Shown: positions 23,101 through 28,813 of the stretch, one piece after another | How positions within the stretch are numbered: the stretch's first letter is position 1 | Layout of the letters: every line of letters begins with the position of its first letter | Source of the DNA: a virus | Length of the DNA stretch: 28,813 nucleotides | Reading direction: 5' to 3' (one strand) | Virus record (IMG/VR): IMGVR_UViG_3300032516_000139 | Coordinates: 1-28,813 of that record | Notes under the pieces: model-generated | Told to the model about the DNA's origin: nothing | Databases searched by the model: none | Seen by the model: the letters and a program-made list of their open reading frames with translations, nothing else | Program-made: the position numbers and the translations under genes

Positions 23101-24885
23101 ATACCATTGATCAGAAGCATCTATTAAAGCACTTTGAGTTTTAACCCAATATATTCTAGAATTTCTTTTTCTTTTTAAAGCTATATTAACTTTTAAAACA
23201 TTACTACCTGCAATTATTGATCTAAAATTATTTCCAATAGTAAATCTAACATTATATTTTACCTCAGCAAATATATTATAAGCTCCTGTGCTTGTGATTG
23301 TCCAACTATTAGTAGTCGTATTAAAAACAGCATTATTATTAAAAAGGGTGCCTCCTGTATCAACATTGTATTGTACTCTTTCCCATTGTATTGGATTTTG
23401 AGATAAATTTTTTCCATAATAATCTGAATCTATTCCAACTTTAAAATTATTATTATCAACAAATAAACTATATTCTTCTAGGTCTCCCCCCTCAGGAATA
23501 ACAAGATTTTTAAATATATCCGAATTTAAAAAATTAGAAGTATATGTAAATCCTGCTTTTTCAAAAATTCTATCCCATATTTCTTTCGCATATAAACATG
23601 GTTTAAAATTTTCTATTCTATATTCGTTGCCTGATTTAATATTTGCATAATCTATTACAGGATAATATATTCCAGTTGAATTTATATAACTAGCAGATCC
23701 TGTATCCCAAGTTGCAGATATAGTAGCAAAATTATGATAATGATTGTATATACTAAAATCAATGTCATCAATTGAATTATCATTACCAGTAAATATTTTC
23801 TCTCCTATTACATCAGCCAAGAAACGCATGTTAGAATAAAAAATTATCTCATACTCTATGTATCCATCTGGATTAGTTATAACATTTAGAAGTTCTACAA
23901 ATCCTGTTAATATTTCAACTGAATTTGAATATATACCAGCTAATAATTTCTTATTTAAAAAAATAGTACTATCACTTGTTAATTCATCATTAGTTACATA
24001 CCTATCTATGTTCATAAGATTATTAAATAATGAATTATTATTTGCAGTACCAGGAATTTTAATTGTTTTAGAGAAAGTTGATCCTTTATCTGATATATTA
24101 TCTTGTATTTGAAACGTTATACTATAACTTTCATCATCATATAGATCCAATGTTTTCACTGTATTGTTAATAGATGATACTTGAACATTTGAAATTCCTG
24201 CTGTAAATCCAGATGAAGGCCTGAATTCTAATAATTGACTAATAGACGGATTGTCTACTAATATATTCATATTATAATAATCGTCAGTAGTAACAATAGT
24301 GCTTCCAGAACACCCATATAAATAAACCATTAAAGTCTCAAAACTTGTTCTACTTGTTCTTGTTACAGCAAATGGACCACTCCCTATTGCATCAGATGAT
24401 AATGTCATATAATTTCCTGGCCCAAGTTGTGTTATAGTTGTGCCATTAGTACATCCATAAGAATTATTAAATACATCCCCTACATTATAAGAAGCTGTTG
24501 TTGATGGAGAAATTGGTTGAACAACATTTGATCCTGATGTAAAATAAATCATAATAGAATCATCGGCATAACTTATACTATCATAACCTTTTACAGAAAA
24601 TTTAACATTATAATAAGTTCCAACTGTTAGATCAGTCAATCTTTGATATATATAATCAGTTGATCCATCTTCTGACATCATATAACCATCTTTCCAAAAC
24701 CATCCTTGAGGATTATCTATTGTTTGATAAGGATCACCTCCTGGAGTTGGTTTTAGATTCGGATAAATCTTATCCGTTGTTATCATTGTAATGCCAGACC
24801 ATCCAGTAGTATAATAACGAAAACTCCCATTAATAAACCCTTTTACTGAAGTGGTCGGTTCAAATATTTTAATTTCACTTATCAT
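20152..24885 (-). CDS. Large tail hub protein fused to a Gly-X-Ser fibre
   Basis: A 1577-aa protein. Residues about 1-235 contain a jelly-roll-like insertion (GFINGSFRYYTTGWSG, YIYQRLTDLTVGTYYNVKFS). From about 245 the pattern is that of Bacteroidota phage tail-hub proteins: LDLYDDESYSITFQIQDNIS, FSKTIKIPGTANNN, KPCLYAKEIWDRIFEKAGFT. The segment to about 1190 is the structural core. From there three YTPNI modules alternate with Gly-X-Ser triplets, and the chain ends in a divergent copy of the fibre C-terminal domain (SFEFRD ... YPTLLRGKLKILRT). It lies 8 bases after the distal-tail-like gene. It probably forms the tail tip and a central fibre that carries the FISUMP protein encoded just downstream. 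Confidence 0.85.
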   Translation of the reverse strand: MISEIKIFEPTTSVKGFINGSFRYYTTGWSGITMITTDKIYPNLKPTPGGDPYQTIDNPQGWFWKDGYMMSEDGSTDYIYQRLTDLTVGTYYNVKFSVKGYDSISYADDSIMIYFTSGSNVVQPISPSTTASYNVGDVFNNSYGCTNGTTITQLGPGNYMTLSSDAIGSGPFAVTRTSRTSFETLMVYLYGCSGSTIVTTDDYYNMNILVDNPSISQLLEFRPSSGFTAGISNVQVSSINNTVKTLDLYDDESYSITFQIQDNISDKGSTFSKTIKIPGTANNNSLFNNLMNIDRYVTNDELTSDSTIFLNKKLLAGIYSNSVEILTGFVELLNVITNPDGYIEYEIIFYSNMRFLADVIGEKIFTGNDNSIDDIDFSIYNHYHNFATISATWDTGSASYINSTGIYYPVIDYANIKSGNEYRIENFKPCLYAKEIWDRIFEKAGFTYTSNFLNSDIFKNLVIPEGGDLEEYSLFVDNNNFKVGIDSDYYGKNLSQNPIQWERVQYNVDTGGTLFNNNAVFNTTTNSWTITSTGAYNIFAEVKYNVRFTIGNNFRSIIAGSNVLKVNIALKRKRNSRIYWVKTQSALIDASDQWYYPSNNTYLNLPSGVGTPSPYKINMEAAVDAYLGDEYWIEMSLDLTNFKTGNPLEIVSCTKNIKYYESGTDEISQFYNTPTKINYYLENSFVFTNDILPRKMRQIDFIKSISNRFNLMFCEDKSTTNNFLIEPYDEFYFTGSTIDWSSKIDLKKEMKFERVPQLLNKDVSLELRDDDNDILLKKYKDKTTKTFGSKYIKNVYYTEAIERIEDQFSGTFLGNLGKTNWIISKIFSDIEQIEGLPIDSNYNYRLLYRNNLTLDKTNGVILDPVNITHPNYNAKTTWYNESAGNVEVITHIGLYSSGIPYAGFLDNPYLPTLDLNYGSAEYYLHSNGSTTPNNIGWLYWNKKISLYSDINSRLLTCYVILNYSDIAHLDFRSQIYIEGEPYRLLKILEWTQVGSCKVQLIKVQNLNDDAYVTSLGWQQASKIIEVGGANQTKAAIILEERSQVINLQQPKSMIYMSNFEAVSGNTSIVLYDTGLTMTDKTNYYTKSSVGILIGEGNSTEEDTFLIKGDNNKISSLKNTILGSNNNIVDGDNIFLMESSDNTIQSGVTFVTMIHSSGMTITESNKVYIKNIDFDTLTGCTWTGSTGAGTSGSSGWSTGIIDSDFWYDIVNDVLYTPNIVITGLTNLYTGSTVGFANVVVDPDGGVHSITSGLGVGSSGTSGGSGSSGTSGTSGISGSSGTSGTSGTSGISGSSGVGVISTTDVDLYYNTSTDTLYTPNIIITGLTTAYTGSVVNFNSVIVDTSGKLYSVTGTTSTSGTGSSGTSGKSGSSGAGTISTTDNDLYYNISTDILYTPNIVITGLTSAYTGSTTNFKTVIVDTDGKLYSITGTTTGGTGTSGISGTSGTSGSGSSGSSGIGVSGSSGTSGVSVYDDISFEFRDIIAGTIQVYDLDIRASFGYTIISTSLETDNGTLVGVNIKIGGVSVGSLSSMTVDTGVDETSASAPNTVVGGNRINITTSVNYSGYPTLLRGKLKILRT
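20600..21300 (-). repeat. Three tandem YTPNI modules in the hub gene
   Basis: Copies at about 21140-21300, 20828-20985 and 20600-20765 each encode about 55 residues with LYTPNI(V/I)ITGLT, YTGS, VDxxG(K/G) and an S(V/I)T end. They are separated by short Gly-X-Ser blocks. The first copy is closest to that in the 726-aa fibre; the other two resemble each other more. Local duplication plus exchange between genes is the simplest explanation. Confidence 0.75.
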
Positions 24886-24893
24886 AATACTTA

Positions 24894-26483
24894 TTAATTT
24901 TTTTGAATTATCCTTTCATTAGAAGGTCTTATTTTTATTTCCATTACTATTTCTTTACTATTAACTTTTTGTTCATATTTTATAGAGTCAGTTACAACTA
25001 TATAAGGCACTCCAAATGCAATTGTGCCAGATCCCCATGTATAATCTTTTAACAAATATACAACTGGAGATTGCGTCAATTGTATTAATAATTGTGATTC
25101 CCTTTGATAAAGTAATCTTGTTCTTAGAGTAACTTGTTCTTCTATATTAACATTAAATACTCTCTCTCCAGCTTGATAAACATCAAAAGTTGGATTCAAT
25201 TTTACTTTATAAGTTCTCCTTTGTATTTTATAATCTAAATCATTTTTTTTATTAAATGTAAATGTATCAAATCCTCCATGAGGATTTAACCAAAATAATT
25301 GCCATCTATTATATTTATCACATATGTCTCCCCTTATTATTCTCATTGGATATTTATTTAAAACTTTTGTATCTCCTGACGCAACCAAATCAATATCGTA
25401 ATATAACCATTTATCTTTATAATTAGATAATATACTTGCATCTATTAATTGTCTAGGACCACAGGATATTTGATATCCCAATGAATGATCATATTGCCAA
25501 TCAACATCGTGAGAATATGTTACAGCACTTACTAAAATAAAAGGCGGGTTTATATCTGCTGGTGCTGGATCTATAAGATTCATCTTTTGAGTTGTAACAG
25601 GCATTGCTTGAGATGTCAAAGGAGTCATATTAGGGAATGTCCAATTAGAAAAAGTTATATTGGATTGTAAATATGTTAATCTATTATTCACTGTAGCTGT
25701 AGCTGCATCTGAAATTATAAGAGTATAATCTCCAGCTACTGTAGTTATTGTTGTTCCACTTGGTATATTTGGATTACCAAAAATAAGATCTCCTGCATTA
25801 TAATATGGATAATTATATTGATTAGATGGTTGAACTACTGTAACCGTTGTTGAACCTGATATGGTTGAAAACATCGCTGTTTTAAATTGTGCATACCATA
25901 TAGTATATCTAACACCTGTTGGTCTACCTGTAGCTTTATCCCCAAGAGCATATAGATAATATATTGAATCGTTATCCATAGTCTGTTCAATAACATCTGT
26001 TAAATATTTACCTCTTTTAACTTCTTCAACACCCATAACCCATTGTAGATTTCCATCTGGATTATATGTTGATTCATCATAAGGAATGAATTGCTGACAT
26101 CCATTATAGACATTTAATGTTGATCCTGATAATAAACTTGCTCCTATCCTTGTTGGTGGCGCACCATAAAATTCATAACAATCTAATCTAAATTTCCTAG
26201 CTGTTCTCTCTAATTCTACTACTCCAACACTAGATAAAGATAAATCATATCCTAAATAATTAGAATATATTGTTGATGGATTAAAATACACTTCTCCATT
26301 TTGTGCAGGATGTATATTAAAGGTCCCTAAATTAGTGGTTACTCCACTAATATCATATGCAAATAATTCAAATTGATATTGAAAATTTGGTTGATTTACA
26401 TTTGTGGATGAGTAACGATATGCCATTCTATTTGTATCATTAACTCTACTCCATTGATCCGGTTCACTAATTTTAGTTAACAT
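24894..26483 (-). CDS. Distal-tail-like structural protein
   Basis: A 529-aa beta-rich protein. Near residues 210-270 there is an inserted module with STISGSTTVTVVQPSNQYNY and IPSGTTITTVAGDYTLIISD, seen in other phage tail proteins. Downstream are GYQISCGPRQLID, NRWQLFWLNPHGGFDTFTF (a W-x-N-x-x-Gly-Gly pattern common to distal-tail proteins) and a C-terminal beta domain with VFNVNIEEQVTLRTRLL. It sits between the chaperone pair and the 1577-aa hub, as expected for a baseplate component linking tube and hub. Leader: AAAAAATAAA, then CGCAATAAC before ATG. The exact role is inferred from position. Confidence 0.7.
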   Translation of the reverse strand: MLTKISEPDQWSRVNDTNRMAYRYSSTNVNQPNFQYQFELFAYDISGVTTNLGTFNIHPAQNGEVYFNPSTIYSNYLGYDLSLSSVGVVELERTARKFRLDCYEFYGAPPTRIGASLLSGSTLNVYNGCQQFIPYDESTYNPDGNLQWVMGVEEVKRGKYLTDVIEQTMDNDSIYYLYALGDKATGRPTGVRYTIWYAQFKTAMFSTISGSTTVTVVQPSNQYNYPYYNAGDLIFGNPNIPSGTTITTVAGDYTLIISDAATATVNNRLTYLQSNITFSNWTFPNMTPLTSQAMPVTTQKMNLIDPAPADINPPFILVSAVTYSHDVDWQYDHSLGYQISCGPRQLIDASILSNYKDKWLYYDIDLVASGDTKVLNKYPMRIIRGDICDKYNRWQLFWLNPHGGFDTFTFNKKNDLDYKIQRRTYKVKLNPTFDVYQAGERVFNVNIEEQVTLRTRLLYQRESQLLIQLTQSPVVYLLKDYTWGSGTIAFGVPYIVVTDSIKYEQKVNSKEIVMEIKIRPSNERIIQKN

Positions 26484-26521
26484 GTTATTGCGTTTATTTT
26501 TTATTATATATTAATTAATCG

Positions 26522-26541
26522 TTAAATGTAGCGTCATTTAA
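26522..26541. other. Intergenic inverted repeat
   Basis: TTAAATG (26522-26528) and CATTTAA (26535-26541) form a perfect 7-bp stem around a six-base loop, in the 64-base gap between chaperone and distal-tail genes. No T tract follows on the minus strand, so it is not a standard terminator. It could be a processing site, an attenuator or an operator. Confidence 0.3.
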
Positions 26542-26547
26542 AAATTA

Positions 26548-26811
26548 TTATAGGGCCAATATATTCTTTGATTTCTTCCAATCAGATATTTGTTTATCTT
26601 GTTTGCATACAACCAGATAATCCATTACATCTTGTAATGGCATTTTCATTATTGAATAAAATTTTATTATATCATCATTGGATAAACTCTTGGCAGTAAA
26701 GTCCCAAGAGAAGAATTTATTTAAATTGTCAATTTGGGTCTTGTACGGTCCCATATACTCATCGCCATCTTCTCCAGATTCAAATAGCGTATATTTATAT
26801 TCCTCAAACAC
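26548..26811 (-). CDS. Downstream frame of the tail assembly chaperone, probably made by -1 frameshift
   Basis: This frame encodes an acidic segment (EEYKYTLFESGEDGDEYM) and a helical end (NDDIIKFYSIMKMPLQDVMD, then YLVVCKQDKQISDWKK). The apparent GTG start at 26811 has no leader, and the frame is open upstream through the ten-T run at 26827-26836. A -1 slip there joins it to the upstream frame, giving a fusion of about 235 aa (26548-27254). That arrangement resembles the lambda G/GT-type chaperones, where the longer product recruits the tape measure. A homopolymer sequencing error would also explain it: eleven T would make one ORF. Confidence 0.7.
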   Translation of the reverse strand: MFEEYKYTLFESGEDGDEYMGPYKTQIDNLNKFFSWDFTAKSLSNDDIIKFYSIMKMPLQDVMDYLVVCKQDKQISDWKKSKNILAL

Positions 26812-27254
26812 AAATTGGCGTTGGCGAAAAAAAAAAGAATAATACCTTGGGCATCATTCATGTCCATTTTTAAAAGTTCATTAGAAATAATATCTTGCTT
26901 TTTTAAATAAAATTTTTCTATTCCTAATCTCCACCAAGAGTAGGGTCTGACATAAATAGATAATAATTTATGAAGGTTATTTATATTATCGTTCTCAGCT
27001 AATAAACTATCTAGTCTAGTAAATTGTTCATATGAGCAATTTAAAAAGTCTTTTTCAATAATATATTTCTTCTTATTCAACCACATAGAATTACCCTTAA
27101 AAACTCTTGGGACGACTTTTACCGCTACTTCTAGATCTTTTGATACATTATCCACACTCTTAGTTTTATCTATCTTAAAGTGGTTAATTAACTCATTTTC
27201 ATAAGTTGATCCAGTATCTAGATTTGATATAAATTGAAAATCTTTTATTGTCAT
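26721..27254 (-). CDS. Tail assembly chaperone, upstream frame (G-like)
   Basis: A 177-aa protein read in the zero frame. Features shared with chaperone-like proteins next to gp10-like genes in Bacteroidota phages are YEQFTRLDSLLAENDNINNL, HKLLSIYVRP, and KMDMNDAQGIILFFF. After the T run (26827-26836) the zero frame continues for about 35 residues, which look less protein-like than the competing -1 frame. The start has leader AAAATAAT 8 bases upstream. The gene follows the gp10-like gene by 9 bases. Roughly the first 142 residues would be common to the short and frameshifted products. Confidence 0.75.
   Translation of the reverse strand: MTIKDFQFISNLDTGSTYENELINHFKIDKTKSVDNVSKDLEVAVKVVPRVFKGNSMWLNKKKYIIEKDFLNCSYEQFTRLDSLLAENDNINNLHKLLSIYVRPYSWWRLGIEKFYLKKQDIISNELLKMDMNDAQGIILFFFANANLCLRNINIRYLNLEKMAMSIWDRTRPKLTI
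26827..26836 (-). other. Slippery T10 run, probable -1 frameshift site
   Basis: Ten consecutive T on the coding strand, read as CTT TTT TTT TTC in the zero frame. A backward slip of one base yields TTT CGC CAA and enters the frame ending at 26548. Both ribosomal slippage and RNA polymerase slippage are known on such runs. Confidence 0.6.
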
Positions 27255-27263
27255 ATTATTTTA

Positions 27264-27731
27264 TTATTTTAAATTCAAAACTTTAACTGTATCTTGAATA
27301 ATAGCTCTAGCTATATCTTCTTTAAATTTATTTGAAGCACTAACAATTTGTCCTATCCTCAATATTGGGAATGGTTTAATTCCCTTTTTACTAATATTTT
27401 TTGCTACTGCATAAGCTCTTCCTCTAAGTGCCGCTTCACGACTACCTTCCTTTGGAACATTAACATTTATTCTTTTTACTTTTAACCAAGCGATGATTGG
27501 ATTTATCGGAGGCATCCTAGCTCCAGCTCTACGACCTCTATCAACATTTATTAAATATTTAGCACCTGTTATTTGAAGATTGTATTGACCATTAGAATAT
27601 GAATATTTATATGTTAATGAGTTTATTAAATTCCCTGTTGCGAATTTATTCCCACTCATCAATCTATTCTTCATAAGTTTTACAATGTTGCCACCATATT
27701 TATCTAAGACATTTTGTAATGCTGATGGCAT
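27264..27731 (-). CDS. HK97 gp10-like tail completion protein
   Basis: A 155-aa protein with the pattern of the HK97-gp10/tail-completion family: an N-terminal helix, SGNKFATGNLINSLTYKY, a strand with YLINVDRGRRAGARMPPINP, then IIAWLKVKRI, a basic loop, and AYAVAKNISKKGIKPFPILR before a C-terminal helix. Such proteins join the tail to the head or cap the tail tube. The next gene downstream is the chaperone, in keeping with normal siphovirus order. The leader (AAAAAATTAAATAGATT before ATG) is A-rich. Confidence 0.8.
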   Translation of the reverse strand: MPSALQNVLDKYGGNIVKLMKNRLMSGNKFATGNLINSLTYKYSYSNGQYNLQITGAKYLINVDRGRRAGARMPPINPIIAWLKVKRINVNVPKEGSREAALRGRAYAVAKNISKKGIKPFPILRIGQIVSASNKFKEDIARAIIQDTVKVLNLK

Positions 27732-27838
27732 AATCTATTTAATTTTTTAATACTTAATCCAGTTTCTTTTATTTTTTTACATAAATAAATCTTCTGTATT
27801 AATTTATATATTATAATTGAACTATTTGTTCGATCCAT
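27704..27838 (-). CDS. Possible small basic ORF of 44 aa
   Basis: The ORF begins MDRTNSSIIIYKLIQKIYLC and ends CHQHYKMS, with a Lys-rich centre (KKIKETGLSIKKLNRL). It fills the only sizeable gap in this part (27732-27853) and overlaps the start of the gp10-like gene by 28 bases. An A-rich tract (AAAAAGATAATTTTAAT) precedes its ATG. Function unknown. The overlap and small size leave real doubt. Confidence 0.38.
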   Translation of the reverse strand: MDRTNSSIIIYKLIQKIYLCKKIKETGLSIKKLNRLCHQHYKMS

Positions 27839-27853
27839 ATTAAAATTATCTTT

Positions 27854-28171
27854 TTAGAAATCTATTCTAAGCAATTTTTCTTTTATTATAAAAGTTATAA
27901 AATAACTTATGGGAGCTAACATGATTCCAAACCAACTATCATATATTATAAGATAACTTATCCAGAATATATGAAAACTCAAACACATTGAGCAATTTAT
28001 TAATTTATGAATTAGATAAAGAATATAATCTAAAACAATATAATCACTTACAACAGTTCTATTTCTTCCCATACCAATTGCATCTTTTAATTGCAATAGA
28101 GGAGATAAATAATCATTTATTATAAGGGACCATAATGAACTAAGTACTAACATTATAATTATATCTAACAT
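27854..28171 (-). CDS. Small membrane protein with CSMC motif, DUF1360-like
   Basis: A 105-aa hydrophobic protein with three likely membrane segments: IIIMLVLSSLWSLIIN near the N-terminus, a helix around INCSMCLSFHIFWISYLIIY, and IMLAPISYFITFII near the C-terminus. The C-x-x-C followed by Ser/Phe within a helix resembles the small DUF1360-like membrane proteins found among structural genes of Bacteroidota phages. Their role is not established. It starts one base after the upstream stop (TAATATG), indicating translational coupling with the sigma-like gene. Confidence 0.72.
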   Translation of the reverse strand: MLDIIIMLVLSSLWSLIINDYLSPLLQLKDAIGMGRNRTVVSDYIVLDYILYLIHKLINCSMCLSFHIFWISYLIIYDSWFGIMLAPISYFITFIIKEKLLRIDF

Positions 28172-28172
28172 A

Positions 28173-28787
28173 TTAATCTATATATTTTCCATTTTTTTCC
28201 CACCAAGATAAAATATCTTCCCTAGCAAATTTTATAAGATGGTTAACAGTTGTTCTACTTAGATTTAAATGTATGGCTAATAATGATTGAGTTAGATCAG
28301 ATAGATAATATTTTTTTAATATTGTAAAAGATAGTATTATTTTTAATTGATTTGAGTTATAAACATTTTCCTCTAACATTTCTGATTTATTATTTATATA
28401 ATTTATTATAAGTTCTATTTGAAAATCTTCTTCGTTTTCATCTATTATGTCTAGTATGGGATTAGTTTCTTTTATATGTAAATATTTTAAATATACTCCA
28501 TGTCCTGTACCATCTCTTTGATGTTGTATAATTTTAGATATAAAATTTCTTAATTTGCTATTATGATATATTTCATTTAATCTTATATTATCAAATTTTA
28601 AAAGTTGTTCATATACATATTGTTCAAGATCGTTATAACTCTGATCATTATAAGATTGATTTATCATACGAATTATTAATTTCTTAATTTCATAATTCTT
28701 AAAAACTCTTATAACTATATCATTGTTACTCAATAAATCTTGATCAGGTATTAATTTAATTATTTTTATTTCCTCATCTATTTTCAA
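28173..28787 (-). CDS. Sigma-factor-like helix-turn-helix protein
   Basis: A 204-aa, mostly helical protein. Near the middle NFISKIIQHQRDGTGHGVYL matches a recurring pattern of sigma-like proteins in Bacteroidota phages (I-x-x-Ile-x-x-x-Gln). The C-terminus has a helix-turn-helix candidate (SLLAIHLNLSRTTVNHLIKF) resembling region 4 of sigma factors. A role in switching on structural genes is plausible; a small terminase subunit is the alternative. The start is TTG with AAAGGAA just before it; an in-frame TGA three codons upstream excludes an earlier start. The promoter would lie beyond the window edge. Confidence 0.65.
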   Translation of the reverse strand: MKIDEEIKIIKLIPDQDLLSNNDIVIRVFKNYEIKKLIIRMINQSYNDQSYNDLEQYVYEQLLKFDNIRLNEIYHNSKLRNFISKIIQHQRDGTGHGVYLKYLHIKETNPILDIIDENEEDFQIELIINYINNKSEMLEENVYNSNQLKIILSFTILKKYYLSDLTQSLLAIHLNLSRTTVNHLIKFAREDILSWWEKNGKYID

Positions 28788-28813
28788 TTCCTTTCATTTT
28801 TCTTTTTTTATAA

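Noticed and set aside
26548-26811. Independent gene with GTG start at 26811
   Set aside because: No leader precedes it and its frame is open upstream through the T10 run, so production by frameshift or as one fused ORF is more likely.

Overview
The window is AT-rich and holds part of the structural module of a tailed bacteriophage. Every supported gene lies on the minus strand, so transcription runs from high to low coordinates. Recognisable parts are a portal, an S78-type prohead protease, a scaffold-like protein, an HK97-type major capsid protein, a tail-tube candidate, a gp10-like tail-completion protein, a tail-assembly chaperone pair joined by a probable frameshift, a long tape measure and a large tail hub. 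The tape measure and lack of contractile-sheath genes suggest a siphovirus. The host is most likely in the Bacteroidota. Start codons follow an A-rich leader (AAAAAATAAT, usually 8-11 nt before the start) and almost never a Shine-Dalgarno sequence, and FISUMP and DUF1566 domains are typical of that phylum. No terminase, integrase, replication gene or tRNA is visible, so this is only part of the genome.

Layout, in transcription order. 28787-26548: sigma-like HTH protein, small membrane protein, a possible 44-aa ORF, gp10-like protein, and two overlapping chaperone frames meeting at a run of ten T. 26483-16713: distal-tail-like protein, 1577-aa hub/fibre, FISUMP protein, RCC1-repeat protein, 79-aa protein. 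16704-13435: tape measure. 13379-9683: protease, 49-aa protein, small Gly-X-Ser protein, scaffold, capsid, tail tube, then a strong hairpin terminator. 9522-7520: portal, 42-aa protein, connector-like protein, coiled-coil membrane protein. 7503-1822: two long Gly-X-Ser fibres alternating with a DUF1566 lectin-like protein and a second RCC1-repeat protein. 1803-1444: unknown 119-aa protein. 1278-31: an intact TnpB nuclease gene of the IS200/IS605 type, with a left-end hairpin at 1405-1430.

The most interesting feature is a repeated host-recognition cassette. Three fibres (ending at 20152, 5323 and 2928) share one C-terminal domain ending in Arg-Thr. In each case the stop codon overlaps or abuts the start of a protein beginning Met-Gly-His. 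After those first residues the downstream proteins are unrelated (three-domain FISUMP, DUF1566, seven-blade RCC1 propeller). This looks like a fibre-plus-adhesin system in which tip proteins are exchanged behind a constant fibre end. Other points of interest are a circularly permuted FISUMP protein, a tail-completion-like domain fused to a fibre, a 20-base promoter-like sequence repeated exactly before the protease and portal genes (its 10-base core also precedes tnpB), and a probable programmed frameshift.
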